NCBI RefSeq assembly: GCF_005925345.1
Contig: NZ_SSHJ01000008.1
Coordinates: 124,001 to 188,000, forward strand
Reading direction: 5' to 3'
Source: Pedobacter ureilyticus
GTDB lineage: Bacteria > Bacteroidota > Bacteroidia > Sphingobacteriales > Sphingobacteriaceae
DNA length: 64,000 nt
Position numbers and translations under genes: made by a program
Shown here: one piece after another, positions 1 to 9,094 of the stretch
How positions within the stretch are numbered: the first letter of the stretch is position 1
How the letters are laid out: every line of letters starts with the position of its first letter
The notes under the pieces: model-generated
Database searches by the model: none
Seen by the model: the letters and a program-made list of their open reading frames with translations, nothing else
Told to the model about the DNA's origin: nothing

Positions 1-2
1 GA

Positions 3-542
3 ATTTTACTTGTATTGATCTTTTCAAAATACTTTTACATGGCAAGCTTAACCAGCTATTTCACTTTCTATTTGATTGATAAATTCCATGTATCTGTACA
101 AACTTCTCAAATCTATTTGTTTGTTTTCTTGTTCTCGGTAGCTGCCGGCACTTTACTAGGAGGGCCAATTGGCGATAGAATTGGCCGTAAATACGTGATT
201 TGGGTGTCTATTTTAGGCGCAGCCCCTTTCGCCTTACTTTTACCTCATGCTAATTTATTCTGGACAGGAGTTTTGATTGTTCCTATCGGGATGATTTTAG
301 CCTCTGCTTTTTCAGCGATTTTAGTTTACGCACAAGAATTAATCCCTGGCAAAGTTGGCCTGGTTGCTGGCCTTTTCTTCGGCTTTGCCTTTGGCATGGG
401 CGGTTTGGGCTCGGCCTTAATCGGCAACTTAGCCGACAAAACCAGCATCAACTATGTTTTCTCTATATGCGCTTACCTGCCATTAATTGGATTGATTACG
501 ATGTTTTTGCCAAACATTAGCACCACGAGAAAGACCAGGTAA
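3..542 (+). CDS. MFS transporter, C-terminal part (fosmidomycin-resistance-like)
   Basis: The reading frame is open to the left edge, so only about the last 179 codons of a membrane transporter are present. Hydrophobic stretches correspond to roughly five transmembrane helices. A loop GDRIGRK, the conserved MFS cytoplasmic motif, follows a Gly-rich helix end (GTLLGG), and later helices are Gly/Ala-rich (FGFAFGMGGLG). The pattern resembles the Fsr fosmidomycin-resistance branch of the major facilitator superfamily, which exports small molecules by proton antiport. The substrate cannot be told from the sequence. The gene is convergent with the next gene, and a hairpin lies between them. Confidence 0.75.
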   Translation: MLLVLIFSKYFYMASLTSYFTFYLIDKFHVSVQTSQIYLFVFLFSVAAGTLLGGPIGDRIGRKYVIWVSILGAAPFALLLPHANLFWTGVLIVPIGMILASAFSAILVYAQELIPGKVGLVAGLFFGFAFGMGGLGSALIGNLADKTSINYVFSICAYLPLIGLITMFLPNISTTRKTR

Positions 543-550
543 TTAAAAAA

Positions 551-580
551 CTGCGCATTAATTTGAAGATTAATGCGCAG
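551..580 (-). terminator. intrinsic terminator of the secreted-protein gene
   Basis: Perfect 12-bp inverted repeat (551-562 with 569-580) with a 6-nt loop. Read on the minus strand it is followed by a run of six T, so it best terminates the minus-strand gene ending at 602. On the plus strand the following sequence is not T-rich, but the hairpin may also slow transcription from the MFS gene. Confidence 0.75.
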
Positions 581-601
581 TTACTCATTGGTTAAATTGG
601 T

Positions 602-1657
602 TTATTTTAGTGCACTAAAAAAAGCTTCAGCATGAAAATCTAGAAACTTTTTAGCGCCTGCATATACTCCTTCAATATATTTCTTGTTATCAACCTTTAT
701 TATTTTTGCAGTTTCCGATGTCCTATCCTCTGGTGTAAAATAAGTTACGTACAAATTGCTTGTTCCTACAAAATCTGCTCCACCTCTTGCAAAGCTGGTT
801 ACTTTTGTATCTTCGATAACATCATTAATTTCTAATGGCTTAGATAATTGTCCGCTGTAGCTGGTAGTAGCCCCTAAGCCCATTTTACCATAGGCAAAAT
901 TAACAGTACTATTAATGGCAGTAACACTATTTTGGCCTTTAAGCCTAACGAAAGAGTCGTTATCAGACATCACAATTGCTTCAGTATCTGCTATGCGCAA
1001 ATTTGTTTTTATTTTAATTGATGCGCCACCACCTTGAAAAGCAGTTTTATCTTCTACAAACATCACATAGATATTTACATCTGCAATAACGGCATCGCCT
1101 AGAGCTTTAGATAACTTAGGATACAAGAAAGAAGCATTTCCTAAAAAACCACCACTTTTGGTTTTGCCATCTTGTTTCAATTTCTTAACAAACCACTCAT
1201 AACCAGTTGGTGCGGTTGTCATAGTACCTGGAAATTGTGCCAAGCTCACTTTCCCACCCTGCATTTTTACATATTCCTCATACACCTCTGTTTTCCCAGC
1301 TTCGTCTGCGCTTACAATCTGCAAACCTTTTGCTTTAATTTGGGATAAGAAATCGTTGTATAACTTATCCGTAATTTGCTGAACATCGTTTTCTGACAAT
1401 CCGGTTAAACCAACAGAAGCTTCGGCTTTGGCATCGCCCCTATATCCCCCTCCCAGCATACGACCACCCTGCTTAAATTTTTGCTTTTCGTTGTAAATTT
1501 GATAGTTGATTGCAAAATTTGAAATATAAATCTTTGTTGCATCTTTAGCTTTGCCTAATCCAAACTTTGTTTCCTTTGGTTTAAATTCTCCCAAGGTTTG
1601 TGCGCTTACATTTACCGAAAAAGCAGTAATAAGTGCAAATAGTAGTTTCGTTTTCAT
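602..1657 (-). CDS. secreted protein of unknown function
   Basis: 351 residues with an N-terminal signal peptide (hydrophobic core, cleavage near SAQ at 18-20), so probably periplasmic or exported. The mature part has no family I can name with confidence. Residues about 40-110 read KIYISNFAINYQIY, then a helix-rich stretch with GLQIVSADE, faintly like nucleotide-independent CsgG/FlgO-type folds, but I do not claim that. A Gly-rich turn (MLGGGYRGD) and a loop FQGGGASIK are visible. It stands alone: a terminator follows it, and a 20-bp palindrome plus the tRNA terminator lie upstream. The start codon is supported by the signal peptide. Confidence 0.7.
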   Translation of the reverse strand: MKTKLLFALITAFSVNVSAQTLGEFKPKETKFGLGKAKDATKIYISNFAINYQIYNEKQKFKQGGRMLGGGYRGDAKAEASVGLTGLSENDVQQITDKLYNDFLSQIKAKGLQIVSADEAGKTEVYEEYVKMQGGKVSLAQFPGTMTTAPTGYEWFVKKLKQDGKTKSGGFLGNASFLYPKLSKALGDAVIADVNIYVMFVEDKTAFQGGGASIKIKTNLRIADTEAIVMSDNDSFVRLKGQNSVTAINSTVNFAYGKMGLGATTSYSGQLSKPLEINDVIEDTKVTSFARGGADFVGTSNLYVTYFTPEDRTSETAKIIKVDNKKYIEGVYAGAKKFLDFHAEAFFSALK

Positions 1658-1826
1658 CTTTGTACTTTCTTATTAGAAGCTTATCACTTTCCATTGCTAA
1701 GTTGCATAGATGAATAGCTAAACCGAATACCCTTTTATACGGAATTGAATTACGGGATAATACGTAGACAATAGAACAAATACGATATTAAATGTGTGCT
1801 GAAAGGCCTTTGAAAAGGTAATGAAC

Positions 1827-1846
1827 ATATCTTAAATTTAAGATAT
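1827..1846. repeat. 20-bp perfect AT-rich palindrome
   Basis: The 20 bases are identical to their reverse complement (core cttaaatttaag). It lies about 170 bp upstream of the secreted-protein gene and just downstream of the tRNA terminator. It could be an operator for a dimeric regulator or a chance AT-rich palindrome. Confidence 0.4.
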
Positions 1847-1855
1847 TTACCTAAA

Positions 1856-1890
1856 ACAAAAAAGCCTCGCTAGCTAAACTAACAAGGCTT
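1856..1890 (-). terminator. intrinsic terminator of the tRNA-Val operon
   Basis: On the minus strand an inverted repeat of 12 pairs (two of them G-T) with a 5-nt loop (stem halves at 1862-1873 and 1879-1890) is followed immediately by TTTTTTG. It starts a few bases after the 3' end of the downstream tRNA-Val. Confidence 0.85.
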
Positions 1891-1893
1891 AAG

Positions 1894-1968
1894 TGGAAAA
1901 TGAGGGATTCGAACCCCCGACCCCCTCGGTGTAAACGAGGTGCTCTGAACCAGCTGAGCTAATTTTCC
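1894..1968 (-). tRNA. tRNA-Val (anticodon UAC), copy 1
   Basis: 75 nt with all four arms: acceptor GGAAAAT/ATTTTCC, D stem GCTC/GAGC, anticodon stem CCTCG/CGAGG with loop TTTACAC (anticodon TAC, reading GUA and other Val codons), T arm with TTCGAAT, discriminator A. CCA is not encoded. It is identical to the copy at 2077-2151, and the identity continues about 15 nt beyond the 5' end, so the pair arose by segmental duplication. Confidence 0.97.
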
Positions 1969-1994
1969 AGTATTTCAATCTTAATCTCCTCCAA

Positions 1995-2040
1995 TCCGAT
2001 GTTAAATCGGAATGCGCTGAACCAGCTGAGCTAGTTTTAC
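1995..2040 (-). pseudogene. truncated tRNA remnant between the two tRNA-Val genes
   Basis: On the minus strand the 5' part of a tRNA is recognisable: a possible acceptor strand GTAAAAC, a D arm with the same loop as the tRNA-Val copies, and an anticodon arm TCCGA/TCGGA with loop TTTAACA. After the anticodon arm the sequence shows no T arm and no matching acceptor strand. It is about 46 nt and cannot fold as a full tRNA. It is most likely the decayed middle copy of a three-gene array, or a fragment of another tRNA. Confidence 0.75.
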
Positions 2041-2076
2041 TATTTTACCTTGCCTACTATCCAGTAAACATTGAAG

Positions 2077-2151
2077 TGGAAAATGAGGGATTCGAACCCC
2101 CGACCCCCTCGGTGTAAACGAGGTGCTCTGAACCAGCTGAGCTAATTTTCC
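2077..2151 (-). tRNA. tRNA-Val (anticodon UAC), copy 2 (promoter-proximal)
   Basis: Same 75 bases as the copy at 1894-1968, with anticodon loop TTTACAC and a complete T arm. It is the first gene after the promoter at 2207-2236, and the two copies plus the remnant are probably one transcript ending at 1856. Confidence 0.97.
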
Positions 2152-2206
2152 AGTATTTCAATCTTAAACTACTTTTCGGCATAACCACCGTTTTCGTTTG
2201 GGAATG

Positions 2207-2236
2207 CAAATATAGCGTTATATTATTTCTTTACAA
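2207..2236 (-). promoter_or_regulatory. promoter of the tRNA-Val operon
   Basis: On the minus strand TTG (2236-2234), exactly 19 nt, then TATATTTG (2214-2207). This matches the Bacteroidota housekeeping promoter form TTG-N19-TAnnTTTG. The predicted start is near 2200, about 50 nt before the first tRNA. Confidence 0.8.
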
Positions 2237-2253
2237 TTCTTTTTTTCTTTTTT

Positions 2254-2979
2254 TTAAGAAAGTACCTCTTCTAAAATCTGATGCGACTTCACTTGCCCAA
2301 ACGAAGCTGTATGCAACTGATAGTAAATCAATATTTTATCTAACAAATCTCTACGATAGGTGTTGTTAAATTTTATGGTGTTGATTTTTTCAAAAGAGGT
2401 ATCGAGTAGCTGCATCAAGGCATTTCCTTCTGCGGCGGCTACAAAATATGGATGTATAGGAGTTACAGAAGTGAAGTTACCATCCTGTAAATCGAAATAC
2501 TTTTGATCTTGCCGAATTTGTGCTTGCGGGGCAAATCCTAAAAACCGAGTTAACTTCATTAAAAACGACAAATGAAAATTTATGCTTACCCCATCCGTTT
2601 CATCAAACCAACTAATTGCGCTATATAGATAAGAAAATAGCTGCTCATCTATGTGCTGCTGTCTAATACTTTTATATAAAACCTCATTTAAAAACTGGAT
2701 AATGGTATTCTTAATTACATCATAAGGAATACTCTTAAACATGGGCATTGGTCTGGCTTCCTGTACTCTCTGTATCTGTATGTTCTGCTTGTGGTAAACA
2801 ACCATATCCAACAAATGCAAAGGCTGCAACACATTCATAGGTATCTTTGCCTTCGGCTTCTTTACTCCATTAATGAGGTAAGACTGTATCCCGAATTTTT
2901 CGGTAAACACCTGCACTACCACACTGCTTTCGCTATATGTAGTGGTTCGCAATACAATACCTCTGGTTTTATGCAGCAT
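2254..2979 (-). CDS. recO: DNA repair protein RecO
   Basis: 241 residues with the RecO layout: an N-terminal OB-fold opening with the family signature (MLHKTRGIVLRTTTYSESS, then VFTEKFGIQSYLINGVKKPK), followed by a helical domain. RecO acts with RecR to load RecA onto SSB-coated single-stranded gaps and can anneal strands. The Cys zinc site found in some RecO proteins is not obvious. The start codon directly abuts the stop codon of the diacylglycerol kinase gene with no spacer, so both are probably translated from one mRNA. A long T-rich tract lies just after the stop. Confidence 0.93.
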   Translation of the reverse strand: MLHKTRGIVLRTTTYSESSVVVQVFTEKFGIQSYLINGVKKPKAKIPMNVLQPLHLLDMVVYHKQNIQIQRVQEARPMPMFKSIPYDVIKNTIIQFLNEVLYKSIRQQHIDEQLFSYLYSAISWFDETDGVSINFHLSFLMKLTRFLGFAPQAQIRQDQKYFDLQDGNFTSVTPIHPYFVAAAEGNALMQLLDTSFEKINTIKFNNTYRRDLLDKILIYYQLHTASFGQVKSHQILEEVLS

Positions 2980-3327
2980 TTAAAAAATTTTAGGCACAAA
3001 AATAATCAAAGCCACGGTTAACGCCATTAATGCGACTATTAAAACTGCAGCCGCTGCAATATCTTTTACCAAGCCAGCTTTAGGGTTAAATTCAGGAGAA
3101 ACCAAATCTACCAACGCCTCAATTGAAGTATTAAGCAGCTCCGCAGCTAAAACACATCCTATACAAATTGTAATTGCTAACCATTCTGAAAACGAAATAT
3201 TGAATAAAAAACCAGCCACCACAACTATAACGGCAGCAAAAAGCTGAACTTTAATGTTTAACTGGGTCTTACTTGCAAACATCAATCCGCTTAAGGCAAA
3301 CTTAAATCCGTTAAAAAACTTGCGCAT
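2980..3327 (-). CDS. dgkA: diacylglycerol kinase family protein (probable undecaprenol kinase)
   Basis: 115 residues with three membrane helices and the DgkA signature (AAELLNTSIEALVD at about 61-74, then KDIAAAAV), where the Glu/Asn residues bind ATP-Mg. Family members phosphorylate diacylglycerol or, in most Gram-positive and many other bacteria, undecaprenol for lipid-carrier recycling; which substrate applies here is not decidable. It is the first gene of a two-gene unit with recO (no intergenic base). Confidence 0.9.
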   Translation of the reverse strand: MRKFFNGFKFALSGLMFASKTQLNIKVQLFAAVIVVVAGFLFNISFSEWLAITICIGCVLAAELLNTSIEALVDLVSPEFNPKAGLVKDIAAAAVLIVALMALTVALIIFVPKIF

Positions 3328-3469
3328 ATTGGTTTTAAAGTTACATCATTTTCACCGTAACAATTAAGTAAAAACCTTGTTTATAAAGACAATATTAACG
3401 CATATTTAACTTGCCGCATTTTGCATTCCGTCAATTTTATGCGTTCTTTACATTTTTTTAAAGATTTAT

Positions 3470-5827
3470 ATGTGGGTAAAACTATCTAGTGCAATATTAA
3501 AAAATCGCGTTCTTCTTATCGTTTTATTTATAGCCCTTACCATATTCATGGGATGGCAGGCCAAAAACATCAAACTATCTTACGCTGGTGCCAAAATACT
3601 ACCTTTAACCGATTCGGTTTTTATAAAGTATAATGCTTTTAAAAAACAATTTGGCGAAGATGGTAGCATTGTAGTAATTGGTGTAAAAAGTGAAAAAATC
3701 TTCCAAAAAGAAACCTACAACAAATGGGTGCAACTATCTAATGAGCTTCAAAAGCTTAACGGCATTAAAGGCGTGCTGTCCATCGGTAAGTTTTTCGAGC
3801 TCCAAAAAGACACCCTTCATCAAAAGTTTACCGTAAAGCCTCTTCCAGGAAAAACTATCACTACTGATGTGGAGATGGACTCGCTTAAAAGCAAACTCAA
3901 TCAACTCCCATTCTACAAAGGACTACTTTATAACACCGAAAGTAATGCCACTTTAATGGCCGTTACCTTTGACCAAAAGATTCTAAATTCGGCAGCTCGA
4001 AACCCAATCCTCAAAGAAATAGAAGAAAAAGCACTGGCTTTTGGCAAAAGCGAAGGGATTGACGTTCATTTATCGGGTTTGCCTTACATCAGAACAGCTA
4101 CAAGTAAACTGGTTTCTAATGAATTTGTACTCTTCTTAGGCTTATCTATTTTAGTCTCTGCATTAATTCTAGTTATCTTTTTCCGCAGTTTCTCAGCTGT
4201 TTTTTATCCAATTTTGGTAGTGATTATGGGTGTAGTTTGGAGTATCGGTACCTTGGTATTGTTTGGCTACGAAATTACCATCCTAACGGGATTAATTCCG
4301 CCGCTTATCGTAATTATCGGCATCCCAAATAGCATTCTTTTGCTAAATAAATATCATAACGAACTGAAAAAACACGGCGACAAACAAAGGGCTTGGCAAA
4401 TTACCGTAGAGCGAATTTCGGTAACCACCTTAATTGCAAATGTTACCGCCGCTATAGGTTTTGGAGTTTTATACTTTACAGGAAGCGAATTATTGATGCA
4501 ATTTGGTAGTGTAGCGGCCCTAAACGTGATGTTTACTTGGTTAATGAGCCTATGCTTAATTCCTGCTATCTTCAGTTACTTACCAGCGCCAAAGAATAAA
4601 ATTAACGGCACGCACAAAGCTAACTTTTTAGATAAAATTTTAACAAAAACAGATCACTTAGTACAACAAAAAAGCGCCACAATTTATTTAGTTACCATTA
4701 TTTTAACCTTAGTTTCTTTAATTGGCGTTTACCGCATCAACGTAAATGGATATGTGGTGGATGACCTGCCAAAAAGCTCTAAAATATTAACAGACCTTAA
4801 ATTTTTTGAGAAGAATTTTGAAGGAATTTTACCTTTAGAAATTAGCGTAAACACTAAGCGCAAAAATGGCGTAATGAGCGTTTCTACATTAAATAAAATT
4901 GATAAAATGGAAGAGATGATTGCGGCTTATCCCGAGTTTTCTCGCTCTATTTCTCTAAATACTGGATTAAAATACGCTACCCAAGTTTTTTACAATAGCG
5001 ACACCAATTTTTACCGCCTACCTTCTGATTTTGAGAAGAATTTCATATTAATCTATGCTGCCAATTCTGGAAAAGGAAATGGCGATATGCTCACCAATTT
5101 TGTAGATAAACCAAAACAAACGGCACGCGTCAGTTTCCAAATGGCCGATATTGGTTCTAAGCGCTTAGACCAAGTTCTGTTAGAATTAAAGCCACGCATA
5201 GATTCAATTCTTTCGCCAAAGCGTTTTGATGTTACTTTAACTGGATCTAGCATTATTTTTTCTAAAGGAACCGATTATTTGTTAGAACACTTATTTGAAA
5301 GCATTGGACTAGCTATTGTACTGATTTCGTTACTGCGTTTAGCTCAATTTAAGAGCTTGGGCATCATGTTCATTTCGTTGCTACCAAACATTGTTCCTTT
5401 AATTATTACCGCAGGGCTGATGGGCTTTTTTGGCATTCCACTAAAACCTTCTACCATTTTAATTTTTACCATCGCATTCGGTTTAGCTTCAGACCAAACC
5501 ATTTATTTCTTAACCAGGTACCAACAAGAGTTAAACCTTACTAATTACAGCGTTAGCAAGGTAATTACTGATACCATTACAGAAACAGGCGTAAGCATGA
5601 CACACATTGCGTTGATCTTATTCTTCGGTTTTGGCATTTTTACAGCTTCTACGTTTGGCGGGACAGTAATTTTGGGCTTTCTGCTTTCAATTACTTTGAT
5701 TGTAGCACTGATTTTTAACCTTACGCTATTGCCTACGCTAATGCTATGGTTAGATAAGAACAAAAAACGCAAAAAAATATCGGAAGCAGAGGTGGCAAAA
5801 AACCTCGAGAATTTAGATGATCATTAG
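3470..5827 (+). CDS. RND-superfamily (MMPL type) membrane exporter
   Basis: 785 residues with the two-fold RND/MMPL arrangement: one N-terminal helix (about 13-30), a periplasmic domain (31-210), a five-helix bundle (215-370), a linker helix (403-424), a second periplasmic domain, and a second helix bundle (about 607-750). The tail is basic and soluble. Similar single-subunit proteins move lipids such as hopanoids or polyketide lipids, powered by the proton gradient; the cargo here is unknown. The next gene starts 3 bases after the stop. No clear promoter of the TTG/TAnnTTTG type is visible in the 142-bp gap to the divergent dgkA. Confidence 0.85.
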   Translation: MWVKLSSAILKNRVLLIVLFIALTIFMGWQAKNIKLSYAGAKILPLTDSVFIKYNAFKKQFGEDGSIVVIGVKSEKIFQKETYNKWVQLSNELQKLNGIKGVLSIGKFFELQKDTLHQKFTVKPLPGKTITTDVEMDSLKSKLNQLPFYKGLLYNTESNATLMAVTFDQKILNSAARNPILKEIEEKALAFGKSEGIDVHLSGLPYIRTATSKLVSNEFVLFLGLSILVSALILVIFFRSFSAVFYPILVVIMGVVWSIGTLVLFGYEITILTGLIPPLIVIIGIPNSILLLNKYHNELKKHGDKQRAWQITVERISVTTLIANVTAAIGFGVLYFTGSELLMQFGSVAALNVMFTWLMSLCLIPAIFSYLPAPKNKINGTHKANFLDKILTKTDHLVQQKSATIYLVTIILTLVSLIGVYRINVNGYVVDDLPKSSKILTDLKFFEKNFEGILPLEISVNTKRKNGVMSVSTLNKIDKMEEMIAAYPEFSRSISLNTGLKYATQVFYNSDTNFYRLPSDFEKNFILIYAANSGKGNGDMLTNFVDKPKQTARVSFQMADIGSKRLDQVLLELKPRIDSILSPKRFDVTLTGSSIIFSKGTDYLLEHLFESIGLAIVLISLLRLAQFKSLGIMFISLLPNIVPLIITAGLMGFFGIPLKPSTILIFTIAFGLASDQTIYFLTRYQQELNLTNYSVSKVITDTITETGVSMTHIALILFFGFGIFTASTFGGTVILGFLLSITLIVALIFNLTLLPTLMLWLDKNKKRKKISEAEVAKNLENLDDH

Positions 5828-5830
5828 CAA

Positions 5831-6355
5831 ATGGATTTTCTAAAAATTGATTATTTAAAAGAGGGTAGCAAGAAGCAAAGAGCCGCATACCAAGCCCTCA
5901 TAACCCATCGAATTTTAGAAAAGCTAAGTCAATTTGAACCTATTTTAGCAGGCACCATTCCAATAAATATTGACATCGACAATAGCGACCTAGATATCAT
6001 CTGTTATTGGAAAGAGAAGCATTACTTTATTGAAACGCTACAGGCGCTTTTTGCAGAAAAACAAGCCTTTTTAATTAGAGAAACAAGCATTGATGGCGAA
6101 GAATCTGTAGTGTGCAGCTTTAACGTAGGTGAATTCGAGGTAGAAATTTTTGGCCAAAACATCCCGTCTAAACAACAAAATGCTTATCTGCACCTACTCG
6201 TTGAGCACCAAATTTTACAACAGCAAGGCGAAGACTTTAGACGTAACATTATTGCCCTAAAAAAAATTGGATATAAAACAGAACCTGCTTTTGCCAAGCT
6301 TTTAGAATTAAAAGGCAATCCCTATCAGGCTTTACTAGAACTTTACTTACAATGA
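5831..6355 (+). CDS. DUF4269 family protein (nucleotidyltransferase-like)
   Basis: 174 residues. The stretch GTIPINIDIDNSDLDIIC (about 41-58) matches the DUF4269 signature and looks like the GS...D-x-D core of the pol-beta nucleotidyltransferase fold, so it may be a minimal nucleotidyltransferase or a degenerate one; the activity is not established. It starts 3 bases after the exporter and is probably co-transcribed. Its last 13 bases overlap the end of the convergent O-antigen-ligase-like gene. Confidence 0.8.
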   Translation: MDFLKIDYLKEGSKKQRAAYQALITHRILEKLSQFEPILAGTIPINIDIDNSDLDIICYWKEKHYFIETLQALFAEKQAFLIRETSIDGEESVVCSFNVGEFEVEIFGQNIPSKQQNAYLHLLVEHQILQQQGEDFRRNIIALKKIGYKTEPAFAKLLELKGNPYQALLELYLQ

Positions 6356-8667
6356 ATTTCCAATAATTTCGCTGCGTCGGGATAGTTGCCTGCCAATTTG
6401 AAATAGCTACAAGCATTAACTTTATCCCCAACATTTACATAACATAAGCCCAAAAAGAACTCGGTTTTACCATTGTTTAAGCCAGGCAATGCTAATGCCT
6501 TTTTAAAATAAGGAATAGCCGCACTCGCCTGGCTTAGGTTAAAGTAATAAAATCCTATATTTTGATTTACATAAACATTGCTGGGATCTAATTTTAACCC
6601 CTGCTTGTAAGCATTTAAAGCTTCTTGGTGTTTACCAGCAGCAAACAAACGCTGCCCTTCTACAATATAGTTGGTAATAGCCAACTGGCTGATGGTTTTT
6701 TGTACTATCGTATCTTTTGGAAAACTCTTAAGCGCCAATCCCTTAAACTCGTTTAGTCCAGCTTTGCTGTAACCTGCATTATTTAACGACAAATAAGCCG
6801 TAGACCAACTTTTGGGTTTCGTTACATTTTCGGGAAAAGCAGCATACATCTTCAAAATTTCAGTAGTATCGCGGCGGGTAGCTGCTAATGTAGTAGCCGT
6901 TTCAAAAAAATTAGTGCTTATTGGCCTCTTATAAAAAGCAGATTTTACATAGAAGTAGGCGCTATCCGACAAACCTCGTTCGTTGGCGATTAAATACTTG
7001 TAGAAATCTGGCCGCCCCAAATGAGGATTTATCTTATTGGCACTATCTAGCAGTTTAATGGCTTTATCATAAGCTTTCTCTCTAAAAAAATAAATACCGG
7101 CGTACTCCACAAACGCTTCCGAAGATTGAAAAACATTAGGGATTTTTGGACTCCTGTTAATCACATCTTCTCCTTTTAATACGCCTGAGGTTGCAAAATT
7201 GATATTATCCGTTTGGATTAAATACTCTAAGTTAGAGGTTTTATAGGCATGATAGGTAACATATAGCGGGAGTAGGCACAGCGCAACAAAACCCAACAAG
7301 ATCTTCTTATTTAATGAATTTTTATCTTCGATTTGTTTTTCGGTATTTACAAAAGTAAAAGCCATTAAAAATGAAAAACAAAGCTGCATAGTTGGTCTAT
7401 AAAAAGGGAAATTAAACAGCGCATCGATGCCATATACAATTAGCAGCAACAAAGTAAGCAAGGCAATGTTTCTAACTTGAGTTTCCTTAGTTTTTATCAA
7501 CCGCTTTAAATTGATAAACAAAAGCATTACAAAAACCGAAAAATAAAGCAAGCTGTTAAACACGCCTGTTTCGGCGGCTAATTCTAAAAAATCATTGTGT
7601 GCATGCAAAGGAATGCTTATATCGGAATATAAATCGTAAGGAATAGATTCAACACGATAATTCCCTAGCCCAATGCCAGTAAGCGGTTTTTGTTTTGCCA
7701 ATGCAACGGCAGCCTTATAAAAAGTAATACGCCTATTGATAGAACCATCGTTCACGTTAACCTTCGTCAATCTATCTGCTGTAGATACAAACCTTAAATC
7801 TGACTTAGCTTTTTCTAAAACTTGGTTAGCCAGAAAAAAAGAAACAACCAATGGTAGAACTAAATACAAAAGCTGTATGGCGGCTTGCTTTTTTCGTTCG
7901 CTTACCCTAATAAAATAAGTTAAAAATACGATGCTCGTAATAATTAACGATAATATAGATGCCCTAGCGCTAATTAAGAAAATAACAGCAGCAGCAAAAA
8001 GCAGCCCTATTGCAAAGAACCATTTTTTCCAATTATTAAAATTAATGATACCGATGTAAATAAAAGGTATTTTAAACAGTAAACTAGCTGCGAGAATATT
8101 GATGTTACCAGCATTACCTTTTAAAAAATTGGAATGCAACGCTTCTGCTACCGACTTGTTTTCTGCTAAAACATTAAAATTATACAGCACCGTACCCGCC
8201 TGAAAAAAGGCACTTATCCCCACCAAGAAAGCTACCTTAACCACCAAATGCAGTTTGTTATAAAACAAAATAGCGAAGTTGATGACCATAGCCAGAACAA
8301 CAAAAATCTCGGCTATACTTACAACACCCAACGAAACATTTTTCGCAAAAAATATAGAAATGCTACATAGCACTATAAAACCTACATAAGCACTAAAAAT
8401 ATAACTTTGCTTAAAGATTGAAATGAGCGATTGTTGATGCAACAACGGGTTAGAATAAATATAAAGGCCAGTAATAAGATTGATTACCGTTAAGTATAAA
8501 AATTGAGGAGCTATGATTTCATAGCTTTTAAAATAAGGCAAGAAATCAATCAAAAGGAAGGCAACTACAAGCAAGAGCACCATAAACTCTTCGTAAGATA
8601 ATCCCTTGTTTTTTGCGCCAACATTTGAGGGAGCGGCGTGAATTTTAGATTTGTTTGATTTACTCAT
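6343..8667 (-). CDS. O-antigen ligase/polymerase-like membrane protein with TPR C-terminus
   Basis: 774 residues from the chosen start (MSKSNKSK). A start nine codons upstream at 8694 is possible, but its extra residues look untypical. About 11-12 membrane helices fill residues 25-460. The long loop contains GIGLGNYR and HAHNDFLELAAETG, the conserved O-antigen ligase (Wzy_C) loop that takes glycan from undecaprenyl diphosphate. The C-terminal 250 residues are tetratricopeptide repeats (for example HQEALNAYKQGLKLDPSN). The TPR fusion is common in Bacteroidota. No glycan genes are nearby, so the substrate is open: general O-glycosylation or polysaccharide ligation are both possible. Confidence 0.85.
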   Translation of the reverse strand: MSKSNKSKIHAAPSNVGAKNKGLSYEEFMVLLLVVAFLLIDFLPYFKSYEIIAPQFLYLTVINLITGLYIYSNPLLHQQSLISIFKQSYIFSAYVGFIVLCSISIFFAKNVSLGVVSIAEIFVVLAMVINFAILFYNKLHLVVKVAFLVGISAFFQAGTVLYNFNVLAENKSVAEALHSNFLKGNAGNINILAASLLFKIPFIYIGIINFNNWKKWFFAIGLLFAAAVIFLISARASILSLIITSIVFLTYFIRVSERKKQAAIQLLYLVLPLVVSFFLANQVLEKAKSDLRFVSTADRLTKVNVNDGSINRRITFYKAAVALAKQKPLTGIGLGNYRVESIPYDLYSDISIPLHAHNDFLELAAETGVFNSLLYFSVFVMLLFINLKRLIKTKETQVRNIALLTLLLLIVYGIDALFNFPFYRPTMQLCFSFLMAFTFVNTEKQIEDKNSLNKKILLGFVALCLLPLYVTYHAYKTSNLEYLIQTDNINFATSGVLKGEDVINRSPKIPNVFQSSEAFVEYAGIYFFREKAYDKAIKLLDSANKINPHLGRPDFYKYLIANERGLSDSAYFYVKSAFYKRPISTNFFETATTLAATRRDTTEILKMYAAFPENVTKPKSWSTAYLSLNNAGYSKAGLNEFKGLALKSFPKDTIVQKTISQLAITNYIVEGQRLFAAGKHQEALNAYKQGLKLDPSNVYVNQNIGFYYFNLSQASAAIPYFKKALALPGLNNGKTEFFLGLCYVNVGDKVNACSYFKLAGNYPDAAKLLEIHCK

Positions 8668-8828
8668 TTTACTTATAGGTATGCAAAGCTTCAATAACCA
8701 CTTTAATGTGGCTGTTACTCGGCAAATAAAAGTAAAAAAAATCTAATTAAATTCTATCGCACAATAAAAGCAATGTCTCTAATAACCTAAAGCGAAAAAA
8801 GACGAACTAGATGAAGTATGGCAATGGC

Positions 8829-9092
8829 TTAACTTGCATTTAGAGCTTGATTTTCTGGTTCTTTCTCTACTGGCTGCAACTCTACGCTTTTACCATCCTT
8901 ATCCGCTTTTTTAGCGAAAACAATTGGATATAAAAAGATAAGTGCACTGGCAATAAACAACACTCCAGCAACAGACAATACTACTTGGTTGCCTTCCATC
9001 TTATAGTTTTCCATGATTTTTGCGACAATAAGCGCCACAATACCCAAAGCCATTGCTACAACAGCTTTAGTTAGCTTTAAATGTTTTATCAT
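8829..9092 (-). CDS. small two-helix membrane protein
   Basis: 87 residues with two predicted membrane helices (about 10-24 and 38-61) and a charged, Glu/Lys-rich tail. I recognise no family. It begins 2 bases after the stop of the 64-residue gene upstream, which also encodes two helices, so the two probably form a pair of membrane proteins made together. Divergent from ileS. Confidence 0.65.
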   Translation of the reverse strand: MIKHLKLTKAVVAMALGIVALIVAKIMENYKMEGNQVVLSVAGVLFIASALIFLYPIVFAKKADKDGKSVELQPVEKEPENQALNAS

Positions 9093-9094
9093 TT

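Noticed and set aside
602..1657. CsgG/curli secretion assignment for the unknown secreted protein
   Set aside because: Only a faint similarity of short words; no lipobox, and length and C-terminal half do not fit.
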